Source of the DNA: Zoogloea sp041908905
GTDB lineage: Bacteria; Pseudomonadota; Gammaproteobacteria; Burkholderiales; Rhodocyclaceae
NCBI RefSeq assembly: GCF_041908905.1
Contig: NZ_JAYREK010000002.1
Coordinates: 245,922-309,921, forward strand
Direction of reading: 5' to 3'
DNA length: 64,000 bases
Of the stretch, positions 35,566-44,125 are shown in pieces (the stretch's first letter is position 1; every line of letters begins with the position of its first letter). The position numbers were made by a program, and so were the translations under genes. The notes beneath the pieces are model-generated. The model saw only the letters and a program-made list of their open reading frames with translations. It made no database searches and had not been told where the DNA came from.

Positions 35566-36159
35566 TTAGGCCTTTCCGTCTTCGCCGATCAGGATCTTGG
35601 CGTCGCTCAGGTACTTGTGCGGCGGGATCTCGAGGTTGTCAGGCGCCGGCTTGCTCTTGTAGACACGGCCTGCCATGTCGAAGGTGGAGCCGTGGCAGGG
35701 GCACAGGAAGCCGCCCGGCCAGTCGGCGGACACACCGCTCTCGGCACCGGTCTTGAACTTGTCCGACGGGGAGCAGCCCAGATGGGTACAGATACCGACC
35801 GCCACCAGGATTTCCGGCTTGATGGAGCGGGTTTCGTTCTTGGCGTACTCCGGCTGCATCGGCTTGTCGGAATTGGGGTCACTGACCTCACTGTCGGTCT
35901 TTTTCAGGGACTCCAGCATTTCCTTGGTGCGGTTGATGATCCACACCGGCTTGCCGCGCCATTCGACCGTCATCATCTGGCCCGGTGCAAGTTTGCTGAT
36001 ATCCACTTCAACCGGCGCGCCGGCTGCCTTGGCACGCTCGGACGGCGTCAGGCTCGCGACGAACGGAACGGCGGCGGCCGCAGCGGCCACGCCCCCCGCA
36101 GCCGACGTCACCAGCAACAGCTGGCGCCGACTCCCATCCACTTTTTGATCCACGCTCAT
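35566..36159 (-). CDS. petA: Rieske iron-sulfur subunit of the bc1 complex
   Basis: 197 residues. An N-terminal twin-arginine-type signal/anchor (SRRQLLLVTSAAGGVAAAAAAVPFV) is followed by the soluble domain with the 2Fe-2S ligands CTHLGC and CPCHGS. Accepts electrons from ubiquinol and hands them to cytochrome c1. First gene of petABC; divergent from dacB across 210 bp that should carry both promoters, though no strong consensus is apparent. Confidence 0.96.
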   Translation of the reverse strand: MSVDQKVDGSRRQLLLVTSAAGGVAAAAAAVPFVASLTPSERAKAAGAPVEVDISKLAPGQMMTVEWRGKPVWIINRTKEMLESLKKTDSEVSDPNSDKPMQPEYAKNETRSIKPEILVAVGICTHLGCSPSDKFKTGAESGVSADWPGGFLCPCHGSTFDMAGRVYKSKPAPDNLEIPPHKYLSDAKILIGEDGKA

Positions 36160-36369
36160 GGCCCACTAACCTCAATAAAAGAGTCTTCGAAGATCGCAAT
36201 ACGGAAAACCTTGCAAGTATACCGAAAAGCCACACCCAAAAAAAGCTTCGCCGCGCAAACCCGCGCCAGGACTGGAGATTTTGGCAGTCGCGCCGCAGCA
36301 CAAAGGATGTTTAAATCCGCAGGCCCGCTTCGGCAGCCCCCTGCCGGCGATCGTCTCCTTGCATCCGCC

Positions 36370-37794
36370 ATGCCCGCCCTCCCCCTACGCCTCACCGCCG
36401 CACTGTTCGCCCTCGTGCTGCTCACGCCCGCCATCCGAGCCGACACGCTCCCGCCCCCGCTCACAGCCAGCCTCGCCCGGGCCAGCATCCCCGACGACGC
36501 CGTCACCGTCTGGGTCAACAAGGTGGACGGCGGAACGCCGCTGCTCAGCCACCGCATCGACGAGCCCATGAACCCGGCCTCGGTGATGAAACTGGTCACG
36601 GCCCAGGTGGCGCTGGCCCGCCTCGGCCCCGCCTTCACCTGGAAGACCCGCGTCATGACCCCCGGCGAGATCCGCGCTGGCGTGCTGCACGGCCCGCTCC
36701 ACATCAGCGGCGGCGGCGATCCGCGCCTGTCGCGGGAGCGCCTGTGGCTGCTGCTGCGGGACCTGCGCGCCCAGGGCATCCGGCGGATCGCCGGCGACGT
36801 GGTGACCGACCGCAGCCTGTTCCGCCTCCCCCCCCACGACCCGGGCGCCTTCGACCAGCGCCCGCTGCGCCCCTACAACGCCGGTGCCGATGCACTGTCG
36901 GTGGACTACGGGGCGATCCGCCTGCGCGTGCAGCCCACCGCCGACGGCGCCCGCGTGTTCAGCGACCCGCAGCCGGCCGGCCTCGTCATCGAGAACCGGA
37001 TCCGCCGCAACGGCAACGGCGCCTGCGGCGACCCGACCGCCCGACTCACGACGGAAGCCTCCGACACCGGCACCCACACCACGCTCAGCCTCGGCGGCAC
37101 GATAGCCGCCAGCTGCACCGACGCCTTCGACTGGAATCTGGCGCCCCTGCCGCCGGGCCGCCTCTTCGAGGGCCTGTTCCGCAGCCTGTGGAAGGAGCTC
37201 GGCGGCGAGATCGGCGGGCAGTTCAAGGATGGCAGCGCGCCGCCGGAGGCCCGGCTACTGGCGGAGACGATCTCCCCGCCCTTGCCCGAAGTGCTGCGCG
37301 ACATGAACAAGTGGTCGAACAACGTGATCGCCCGCCACCTGCTGGCCACCCTCGGCGCGACCGAGGAGCCCGGGGAGGACTCAGTGGCCGCGGGAAGGCG
37401 GGTGGTCGAGCGCAGCCTGGCGGCCAGTGGCATCGACACCCGCGGTTTCGTGATCGACAACGGCGCCGGCCTGTCGCGCAACGCCCGCATCAGCGCACGG
37501 AGCCTCGGACAGCTGCTGCAGGAGGCCTGGCGCAGCCCGACGATGCCGGAGCTGCTGGCCTCCCTGCCGATCGCCGGGATCGACGGCACCGCCCGCCGGC
37601 GCCTCGCGGACAGCCCCGCCGCAGGCCTCGCCCACGTGAAGACAGGCACCCTCGACGGCGTGCGCAGCATCGCGGGTTACGTGCAGGCCCACAGCGGACA
37701 GCGCTATGCGGTCGTGCTGATGATCAACCACCCCAAGGCGGGGAGCGCCCGCGACGCCCAGGACGCGCTGATGGAGTGGGTGGCCGGGTTGTGA
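36370..37794 (+). CDS. dacB: D-alanyl-D-alanine carboxypeptidase/endopeptidase (PBP4 type)
   Basis: 474 residues. A signal peptide (LTAALFALVLLTPAIRA) precedes a class C penicillin-binding fold with all three motifs: SxxK as SVMK in PASVMKLVTA, SxN as SNN in KWSNNVIA, and KTG in HVKTGTLDG. It trims or cleaves peptidoglycan peptides in the periplasm. Size matches E. coli DacB (477). The ATG at 36370 is chosen because it begins the signal peptide; the frame stays open far upstream only because of high GC content. It ends at the edge of the 88-bp repeat array. Confidence 0.95.
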   Translation: MPALPLRLTAALFALVLLTPAIRADTLPPPLTASLARASIPDDAVTVWVNKVDGGTPLLSHRIDEPMNPASVMKLVTAQVALARLGPAFTWKTRVMTPGEIRAGVLHGPLHISGGGDPRLSRERLWLLLRDLRAQGIRRIAGDVVTDRSLFRLPPHDPGAFDQRPLRPYNAGADALSVDYGAIRLRVQPTADGARVFSDPQPAGLVIENRIRRNGNGACGDPTARLTTEASDTGTHTTLSLGGTIAASCTDAFDWNLAPLPPGRLFEGLFRSLWKELGGEIGGQFKDGSAPPEARLLAETISPPLPEVLRDMNKWSNNVIARHLLATLGATEEPGEDSVAAGRRVVERSLAASGIDTRGFVIDNGAGLSRNARISARSLGQLLQEAWRSPTMPELLASLPIAGIDGTARRRLADSPAAGLAHVKTGTLDGVRSIAGYVQAHSGQRYAVVLMINHPKAGSARDAQDALMEWVAGL

Positions 37795-38168
37795 CGGCCC
37801 CCGGGTGTGGCGCTGCGCGCCCCGCCCACCCACCAGGGGGTACCAGGGACAGCTGGGAGCGGCCCGGCGCTCGCCTGCGCGACGGCCCCCGGAACCAACA
37901 CTGCGCGCCCCGCCCACCCCCCAGGGGGGTCGCAGGCACGCTTGGGGCGGCCCGGCGCTCGCCTGCGGGACAGCCCCCGGGCGTGGCGCAGCGTGCCCCG
38001 CCCACCCCCCAGGGGGGTCGCAGGCGCACTTGGGACGGCCCGACGCTCGCCTGCGGGACAACCCCCCGAGCATGGCACTGCGCGCCCCGCCCACCCTCAA
38101 GGGGGTAGCAGGTTCAGTTGGGAGGACCCGGCGCCCGCCCCGGGGAATCCCCCTTGGGCGCGGCGCCG
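37793..38168. repeat. 88-bp tandem repeat array, about 4.2 copies
   Basis: Unit starts at 37813, 37901, 37989 and 38078 give periods of 88, 88 and 89 bp; a partial unit precedes the first and the last is degraded at its end. Each unit begins CTGCGCGCCCCGCCCACC or a close variant. Copies 2 and 3 contain the perfect palindrome ACCCCCCAGGGGGGT (37916-37930 and 38004-38018), with weaker versions in copies 1 and 4. The array fills the space between two convergent stop codons (dacB and the DUF2237 gene). Open frames running through it encode shifting Pro/Gly-rich peptides and are not convincing genes. Confidence 0.9.
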
Positions 38169-38182
38169 CGTAATCCGGGCCT

Positions 38183-38569
38183 TCAGCCTTCGTAGGCGTG
38201 GCGCTTGAGGGCCGAGAAAGGGATCACTTCGAGGGCGGCCATGTGGGTGGCGGCCAGCACCACGGGGGGCGCGACGCCCTCCTCCCAGGCCTCGCGCCAG
38301 CGCAGGGCACACAGGCACCAGCGATCGCCGGGCTTGAGGCCGGCGAAGCGGAATTCGGGCCGCGGGGTGGAGAGGTCGTTGCCGCGCTGCCTGCTGAACT
38401 CGAGGAAAGCCTCGGTCACCTTCACGCAGACGTGGTGACGGCCCACGTCCTGCGCATCGGCCTCGCAGCAGCCGGTGCGCATCCAGCCGGTGAGCGGAGC
38501 GTAGCTGCAGGCGAGCAGCGGGCCGCCCAGCACGTTGAGGGCGTCGCTGGGGGGAAGATCGGTGCTCAA
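38183..38569 (-). CDS. DUF2237 family protein
   Basis: 128 residues. Family hallmarks are NVLGGPLLACSYAPLTGWMRTGCCEAD, HHVCVKVTEAFLEFS, GLKPGDRWCLCALRW and HMAALEVIPF. Several conserved cysteines and histidines suggest metal binding or redox chemistry, but no function is established for the family. The start is taken as TTG at 38569, which overlaps the galE stop (TTGA), since this gives the family N-terminus and couples it to galE. Last gene of the minus-strand run that begins with dnaX; it ends next to the repeat array. Confidence 0.87.
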   Translation of the reverse strand: MSTDLPPSDALNVLGGPLLACSYAPLTGWMRTGCCEADAQDVGRHHVCVKVTEAFLEFSRQRGNDLSTPRPEFRFAGLKPGDRWCLCALRWREAWEEGVAPPVVLAATHMAALEVIPFSALKRHAYEG

Positions 38570-39585
38570 TCGGGGTATCCCTCCGGGTTGGAACGCTGCC
38601 AGCGCCAGGCGTCGGCGCACATCTCATCGATGCCCCGCTCGGCGCGCCAGCCCAGCTCCCGCTCGGCGAGGCCGGGTTCGGCGTAGCACTGGGCAACGTC
38701 ACCGGGGCGGCGGGCGACGATCTCGTAGGGCACCGGGCGGCCGCTGGCCTTCTCGAAGGCCTTCACCACCTCGATGACGCTGTAGCCGCGGCCGGTGCCG
38801 AGGTTGACCGTGAGCACGCCCGGACGTTCGGTGAGACGACGCACCGCCGCCACGTGGCCGACGGCAAGGTCCACCACGTGGATGTAGTCGCGTACGCCGG
38901 TGCCGTCGGGGGTCGGATAGTCGCCGCCGAAGACACGCAGCTGGGGCAGACGGCCCACCGCCACCTGGCTCACATAGGGCATCAGGTTGTTGGGCAGGCC
39001 GTTCGGGTCTTCGCCGATGCGGCCGCTGGCGTGGGCGCCGACCGGGTTGAAGTAGCGCAGCAGCGCCACCCGCCATTCCGGGTCGGCCGCCGCCAGGTCG
39101 GACAGCACGAACTCCATCATCCACTTGGTGCGGCCGTAGGGGTTGGTCGGGCCGGTGGGGAAGTCCTCGCGGATCGGCACGCTGGCCGGGTCGCCATACA
39201 CGGTGGCCGACGAGCTGAACACCAGCGACTTGACGCCCGCCTCGGCCATCACCTCGGCCAGCGCGACGGTGCCGGCGATGTTGTTGTCGTAGTACATGAG
39301 CGGCTTGGCCACCGACTCGCCGACCGCCTTGAGGGCCGCGAAGTGGATCACCGCGTCGATCGCGTGAGCCTTGAAGATCTCGCGCAGCGCGGCCTTGTCG
39401 CGGATGTCGGCGCGGTAGAAGGCAGCGAGCTTGCGGCCGGCGATCTCCTCGACGCGGCGCAGGGCCTCGGGCTTGCTGTTGCTGAAGTTGTCGACGACGA
39501 GCACCTCATAGCCGGCGGCGAGAAGTTCGACGCAGGTGTGGGAGCCGATGTAACCGGCGCCGCCGGTGACGAGAATCGTGGGCAT
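38566..39585 (-). CDS. galE: UDP-glucose 4-epimerase
   Basis: 339 residues. NAD-binding GGAGYIGSHT at the N-terminus, catalytic SSSATVYG serine/threonine region and YxxxK as YGRTK in NPYGRTKWMME. Also present are the RYFNPVGAH and GTGVRDYIHVVDLA segments of short-chain dehydrogenase-type GalE. It interconverts UDP-glucose and UDP-galactose for surface polysaccharides. No other sugar-nucleotide gene is nearby. Coupled to the DUF2237 gene by a 4-bp overlap; the CoA transferase gene precedes it by about 70 bp. Confidence 0.96.
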   Translation of the reverse strand: MPTILVTGGAGYIGSHTCVELLAAGYEVLVVDNFSNSKPEALRRVEEIAGRKLAAFYRADIRDKAALREIFKAHAIDAVIHFAALKAVGESVAKPLMYYDNNIAGTVALAEVMAEAGVKSLVFSSSATVYGDPASVPIREDFPTGPTNPYGRTKWMMEFVLSDLAAADPEWRVALLRYFNPVGAHASGRIGEDPNGLPNNLMPYVSQVAVGRLPQLRVFGGDYPTPDGTGVRDYIHVVDLAVGHVAAVRRLTERPGVLTVNLGTGRGYSVIEVVKAFEKASGRPVPYEIVARRPGDVAQCYAEPGLAERELGWRAERGIDEMCADAWRWQRSNPEGYPD

Positions 39586-39658
39586 GGTCTGGATCCGGAG
39601 GTTCAAAGGACGACGGCATGATAGCGCGCCACAGGGCGGCGGCGCCCCGCCGCAGCGC

Positions 39659-40858
39659 TCAGATTGCGCCTTTTTCACGCAGGGCGGCGATCTCCGCTGG
39701 GGCGAGGCCCAGGCCGGCGAGGATCTCGTCGGTGTGCTCGCCGAGCTTCGGCCCCAGCCATTCGGTGCGGCCCGGCGTACCCTCGAGCTTCGGGACGATG
39801 CCCGGGATGTGCATCGGCGTGCCGTCGGGCAGGGTCGCCGCCTCGAACATGCCGCGGGCGGCAAACTGGGCGTCGCGGAACATGTCGGCCACCGAGTAGA
39901 TCGCGCTGGCCGGCACCTCGGCCGCCTCCATCGTGGCCAGCACCGCGTCGCCGTCGCGGGCCGCGACCCAGGCGTCGATGGCCGCATACAGCTCGGCGGC
40001 GCGGGCATCGCGGCCGGCGTTACTGGCGAGCTGGGGGTCGTCGGCCAGGTCGGGGCGGCCGATGGCCTGCATCAGGCGCCGGAAGATCGCGTCGCCGTTG
40101 CCGCCGATGATGATGTGGCGGCCGTCGCGGGTGGTGTGGGTGTTGGACGGGGTGATGCCGGGCATCACGTTGCCGGTGCGCTCGCGCACGAAGCCGGCCA
40201 CGTCGAACTCCGGCACCATGCTCTCCATCATCGCGAAGACGGCCTCGTAGAGGGCCACGTCCACCACCTGCCCGGCCCCGCCGTTCACCTCCCGGTGGCG
40301 CAGGGCCATCAGCGCGCCGATGGCCGCCCACAGGGCCGCGATGGAGTCGCCGATCGAGATGCCGGTGCGCACCGGCGGCCGGTCGGGAAAGCCGGTGATG
40401 TAGCGCAGCCCGCCCATCGACTCGCCGATCGCGCCGAAACCCGGCCGCTCCCGGTAGGGCCCGGTCTGGCCAAAGCCCGACAGGCGCACCATCACCAGGC
40501 CCGGATTGGCCGCCGACAGCGCGTCCCAGCCGAGGCCCAGCTTGTCGAGCACGCCGGGGCGGAAGTTCTCGACGACGATGTCGGCCTGCTGGGCGAGGCG
40601 GCGCACCACGGCGAGGCCCTCGGGGTGCTTGAGATTGGCGGTGATCGACTTCTTGTTGCGGGCCTGCACCGACCACCACAGGGACGTGCCGGCGTGGAGC
40701 TTGCGCCACTGGCGCAGGGGGTCGCCGCCGTCGGGCGACTCGACCTTGATCACCTCCGCGCCGAACTCGGCCAGGATGCGCGTGCAGAAGGGGCCGGCGA
40801 TCAGCGTGCCGAGTTCGAGCACCTTGACGCCGGCGAGGGGCTTGGCAGGTGTGTTCAT
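39659..40858 (-). CDS. Family III CoA transferase (CaiB/BaiF type)
   Basis: 399 residues. LAGVKVLELGTLIAGPFCTRILAEFGAEVIKVE is the family opening. The catalytic aspartate lies in RTGISIGDSIAAL, and SGFGQTGPYRERPGFG, ENFRPGVLDKLGLG and the C-terminal GEHTDEIL motif are all present. These enzymes move CoA between carboxylic acids; the substrate pair cannot be told from sequence and the neighbours give no catabolic context. It sits 16 bp after recR, so it is probably co-transcribed with dnaX-ybaB-recR. Confidence 0.92.
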   Translation of the reverse strand: MNTPAKPLAGVKVLELGTLIAGPFCTRILAEFGAEVIKVESPDGGDPLRQWRKLHAGTSLWWSVQARNKKSITANLKHPEGLAVVRRLAQQADIVVENFRPGVLDKLGLGWDALSAANPGLVMVRLSGFGQTGPYRERPGFGAIGESMGGLRYITGFPDRPPVRTGISIGDSIAALWAAIGALMALRHREVNGGAGQVVDVALYEAVFAMMESMVPEFDVAGFVRERTGNVMPGITPSNTHTTRDGRHIIIGGNGDAIFRRLMQAIGRPDLADDPQLASNAGRDARAAELYAAIDAWVAARDGDAVLATMEAAEVPASAIYSVADMFRDAQFAARGMFEAATLPDGTPMHIPGIVPKLEGTPGRTEWLGPKLGEHTDEILAGLGLAPAEIAALREKGAI

Positions 40859-40874
40859 GGGGTAAGGCCCGTGT

Positions 40875-41480
40875 TCAGAGGGAGCGGCGCTCCACCAGCG
40901 CCTGGGCGATGGTACCCGAGTCGGTGTGCTCGAGCTCGCCGCCCACCGGGATGCCGCGGGCGATGCGGCTCACCCGGATGCCGCGGCTCTTGAGGAGCTC
41001 GGAGATCATGTGGGCAGTGGCTTCGCCCTCGTTGGTGAAGTTGGTGGCGAGGATGACCTCCTGGACCACCCCGTCGCAGGCCCGGTGGAGGAACTTCTCG
41101 AGCCCGAGCTCCCGCGGGCCGATGCCGTCGAGGGGCGACAGGCGGCCCATCAGCACGTAATACAGGCCATGGTAGCTGTGGGTGCCTTCGAGCATCGCCA
41201 GGTCGGAGGGCATTTCGACGACGCACAGCTGGGTCGCGTCCCGCTGGGGATTGGCGCAGCGGGCGCAGATCTCCTCTTCGCAGAGGGTGTTGCAGCGCGC
41301 GCAGTGGCGCAGCACCTCGAGGGCATGGCCGAGGGCCGTGGCCAGCCGCGCGGCCCCCTTCTGGTCCCGCTGCAGCAGGTGGAAGGCCATGCGCTGGGCC
41401 GACTTGGGCCCGACGCCCGGCAGGCAGCGCAGGGCCTCGATGAGGACGTCGAGGCTGGAGGGGGTGCTCACGCGAGGCAA
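40875..41480 (-). CDS. recR: Recombination mediator RecR
   Basis: 201 residues. Helix-hairpin-helix LRCLPGVGPKSAQRMAFHLL, C4 zinc finger CARCNTLCEEEICARC, and a Toprim domain with VVEMPSDLAMLEGTHSY and ATNFTNEGEATAHM. With RecF and RecO it loads RecA on gapped DNA. Order dnaX-ybaB-recR is conserved across proteobacteria, and spacing to ybaB is 11 bp. Confidence 0.97.
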   Translation of the reverse strand: MPRVSTPSSLDVLIEALRCLPGVGPKSAQRMAFHLLQRDQKGAARLATALGHALEVLRHCARCNTLCEEEICARCANPQRDATQLCVVEMPSDLAMLEGTHSYHGLYYVLMGRLSPLDGIGPRELGLEKFLHRACDGVVQEVILATNFTNEGEATAHMISELLKSRGIRVSRIARGIPVGGELEHTDSGTIAQALVERRSL

Positions 41481-41491
41481 CCGCCGGCCGG

Positions 41492-41815
41492 TCAGAAGGG
41501 CATCTTGAAGCCGGGGGGCAGGTTGAGCCCGGCGGTGAAGCCGGCCATCTTTTCCTGGGTGGTGGACTCGACGCGGCGCACGGCGTCGTTCACGGCGGCG
41601 GCGACCAGGTCTTCGAGCATTTCCTTGTCGTCCATCACCGACGGGTCGATGGCGATGCGGCGCACGTCGTACTTGCAGGTCATGGTGACCTTGACCATGC
41701 CGGCGCCGGACTGGCCTTCGACCTCGATGCTGCCGAGGCTGTCCTGCATCTTCTTCATGTTGTCCTGCATTTGCTGGGCCTGTTTCATCAGGCCGGCGAT
41801 GCCGCCTTTCATCAT
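41492..41815 (-). CDS. ybaB: Nucleoid-associated protein YbaB/EbfC
   Basis: 107 residues starting MMKGGIAGLMKQAQQMQDNM. The conserved block MVKVTMTCKYDVRRIAIDPSVM and a helical C-terminus ending GLNLPPGFKMPF are present. A dimeric DNA-binding protein thought to act in chromosome organisation. Tandem ATG codons make the exact start uncertain by one residue. Lies between dnaX and recR. Confidence 0.97.
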   Translation of the reverse strand: MMKGGIAGLMKQAQQMQDNMKKMQDSLGSIEVEGQSGAGMVKVTMTCKYDVRRIAIDPSVMDDKEMLEDLVAAAVNDAVRRVESTTQEKMAGFTAGLNLPPGFKMPF

Positions 41816-41856
41816 GGTGCTGTTCTCCGGATGGGTTGGGTGAGAGGCAAACGAAA

Positions 41857-43896
41857 TCAGAGGGGTTTGACCGACGCGATCTCGAGGGTCGCGTCGAAGC
41901 GCGAGATGAGCTCGCGCACGAAGGGGTCCTGCTCGAGGGCGACGACCGCCGCCGCGTGGCGCTCGGCCTTTTCGGCCTGGTTGCGCTGGGCCGGGGTGAC
42001 GGTGGCGATCTCGCCCACTTCGATGGCCACCCGCACCGGAGCCCCGAAATGGGCCGAGAGGGCCTCCTGGAGCCTGTCGGGGCCGCTGCGGTTGATCTGC
42101 AGCAGGTGGCGCTGGTCGCTGGCGAGGCGCAGCTTGATCAGCCGGCCTTCGACAACGGCGAGCTCGCAATGCTGGGCGAGCTGCAGGTTGAGGCCACCGA
42201 GGCCGATCTGCTCCTGCAGGGCATGCCAGTCCAGGGTGGCAGGCAGTGGCTCGCCGGCATCCGGCGCGGTGGCGGGCACCTCGGCGGCGGGCGCTTCAGG
42301 GGCCGGCGCGGCGGCCTCGGGGAGCGGAACGCTCCGGGCCATGGACGCTCGCTCGGGCGCAGCCGGGGCGGGCGCCGGCGGTGGCTCCGGGGCGCGGCCC
42401 GCCGGCGGGTGCAGCCCCTCATGGGCCTCCGGCGGCAGGTCTTCCCAGGGCGGCACGCTGCTGCCGTAGTCGGGCTCGGCCCTGACCGGCGCCGGCGGCG
42501 CCACTGGGGCCGGACTGGCGGCGGGCGCGGGTGCCGGTGCGGCCGGCGGCTCGACGACGGCGGGGCGCGGAGGTGCGGCGGGTTCTGTCTTGGGCTCGGC
42601 GACGGGCGCAGGCCGCACGGCCGGGGCGCCCTCCACCGGGGCAGGCGGCACAACAGCCGGCGCCGGACGGGGGGCAAGCGCTGCAGAAGCGGCAGGCGCG
42701 GGCGACACCGGCGGCGTCGCAGCCGGGCGCGGGCTGGCCGGCGCCGCGGCCGGCAGCGGCCGGGCCTGGCCATCGCCACCCCCACCGGCCAGTACGCCGC
42801 CGAGGGCGGCCGGCTGGGTCGGGCGGAAGGCGAACAGGCGCAGCAGCGTCATCGAGAAACCGGTGGCCTCGTCGGGAGCCAGGGGCAGCTCGTCGCGACC
42901 GTGGATGGCGATCTGGTAGGCCAGTTGCAGGAACTCGGCGTCGAAGGCCTCGACGTAGGGCGCCAGCCGCGCGGCCTCGAACTCGTCGGCGATGGCTGCC
43001 GGCGCGAGCTGGGCCAGCGCGATGCGGTGCAGCAGGCTGGCCAGGGCCTGCAGCGCCGACTCGAAGGACAGGCTGCGCGCCTCCATGCCATCGACGGCGC
43101 CCATCAGGGCCTGCACGTCGTTGGCGCGCAGGGCGTCGAGCACCGCATACAGGTGGTCGTCGCCAACGGTGCCGAGCATGTCCTGGACGGCCTGCTCCTC
43201 GACCTTGCCGGCGCCGTGGGCGATGGCCTGGTCGAGCAGCGATAGCGAATCGCGCATCGAACCGCTGGCGGCCTTGGCGATGTGGCGCAGGGCGCCCGGC
43301 TCGAAGGGCACCGCCTCGGCCTCCAGCAGGCGGGTGAGGTGGCCGACGATGTGCCCCGGCGGCATCTGCTTGAGGTTGAACTGCAGGCAGCGCGACAGCA
43401 CGGTGACCGGGATTTTCTGCGGGTCGGTGGTGGCAATGATGAACTTGACGTGCTCGGGCGGCTCCTCGAGGGTCTTCAGCATGGCGTTGAAGGCGTGCCC
43501 GGTGAGCATGTGCACTTCGTCGATCATGTAGACCTTGTAGCGGCCCTGCACCGGCGCGTACACCGCCTGGTCGAGCAGCGCGGCCATGTCGTCCACGCCG
43601 CGGTTGGAGGCGGCGTCCATCTCGACGTAGTCGGGAAAGCGGTCGGCGTCGATCGCGGTGCACGCGGCGCACTGGTTGCACGGCGTCGGGGTGACGCCGG
43701 TCTCGCAGTTGAGGGCCTTGGCGAGGATGCGCGAGATGGTGGTCTTGCCGACCCCGCGGGTGCCGGTGAACAAATAGGCGTGGTGCAGGCGGCCGGTGGA
43801 CAGGGCGTGGGTCAGGGCACGCACCACGTGCTCCTGCCCGACGAGTGTCTCGAAGCTGCGCGGGCGCCACTTGCGGGCAAGTACTTGATAAGCCAT
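41857..43896 (-). CDS. dnaX: DNA polymerase III subunits gamma/tau
   Basis: 679 residues. The AAA+ clamp-loader domain has Walker A GTRGVGKT (45-52), a four-cysteine zinc module beginning CETGVTPTPCNQCAAC, DEVHML and the SRC motif in LSRCLQF. A long proline/alanine-rich linker (about 365-540) joins it to the C-terminal tau domain (DWHALQEQIGLGGLNLQLAQH). It is the scaffold of the replisome. I saw no A-rich slippery heptamer, so a frameshift-made gamma form is not supported. The SRP RNA gene with its terminator lies just upstream. Confidence 0.96.
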   Translation of the reverse strand: MAYQVLARKWRPRSFETLVGQEHVVRALTHALSTGRLHHAYLFTGTRGVGKTTISRILAKALNCETGVTPTPCNQCAACTAIDADRFPDYVEMDAASNRGVDDMAALLDQAVYAPVQGRYKVYMIDEVHMLTGHAFNAMLKTLEEPPEHVKFIIATTDPQKIPVTVLSRCLQFNLKQMPPGHIVGHLTRLLEAEAVPFEPGALRHIAKAASGSMRDSLSLLDQAIAHGAGKVEEQAVQDMLGTVGDDHLYAVLDALRANDVQALMGAVDGMEARSLSFESALQALASLLHRIALAQLAPAAIADEFEAARLAPYVEAFDAEFLQLAYQIAIHGRDELPLAPDEATGFSMTLLRLFAFRPTQPAALGGVLAGGGGDGQARPLPAAAPASPRPAATPPVSPAPAASAALAPRPAPAVVPPAPVEGAPAVRPAPVAEPKTEPAAPPRPAVVEPPAAPAPAPAASPAPVAPPAPVRAEPDYGSSVPPWEDLPPEAHEGLHPPAGRAPEPPPAPAPAAPERASMARSVPLPEAAAPAPEAPAAEVPATAPDAGEPLPATLDWHALQEQIGLGGLNLQLAQHCELAVVEGRLIKLRLASDQRHLLQINRSGPDRLQEALSAHFGAPVRVAIEVGEIATVTPAQRNQAEKAERHAAAVVALEQDPFVRELISRFDATLEIASVKPL

Positions 43897-43974
43897 GGCG
43901 GGATTCTATCAGGCTCAGGCCGGCGCCGGCCGAGACGCGCCCGGCAGCAATCGCCTCCGGCTGCCGCGCACAAA

Positions 43975-44004
43975 ATGAAATGGGCGCCACGATGGGCGCC
44001 CATT
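43975..44004 (-). terminator. Terminator of the SRP RNA gene
   Basis: Inverted repeat AAATGGGCGCC / GGCGCCCATTT around a short loop, followed on the minus strand by ATTTCATTTTG. It lies about 10 bp past the SRP RNA 3' end and before dnaX. Confidence 0.8.
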
Positions 44005-44013
44005 TGCGAATGA

Positions 44014-44115
<102 letters not shown>

Positions 44116-44125
44116 GGCGCGCATT

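Noticed and set aside
37793..38168. CRISPR array
   Set aside because: Units are contiguous 88-bp tandem copies without unique spacers, and no cas genes are present.
37805..38208. Pro/Gly-rich repeat proteins on several frames over the repeat array
   Set aside because: The repeat length (88-89 bp) is not a multiple of three, so the peptide changes frame in each unit. No ribosome-binding sites or domain matches support it.
41857..43896. Programmed frameshift site in dnaX producing gamma
   Set aside because: No A-rich slippery heptamer followed by a hairpin was found; the frame is continuous through the Pro/Ala-rich linker.
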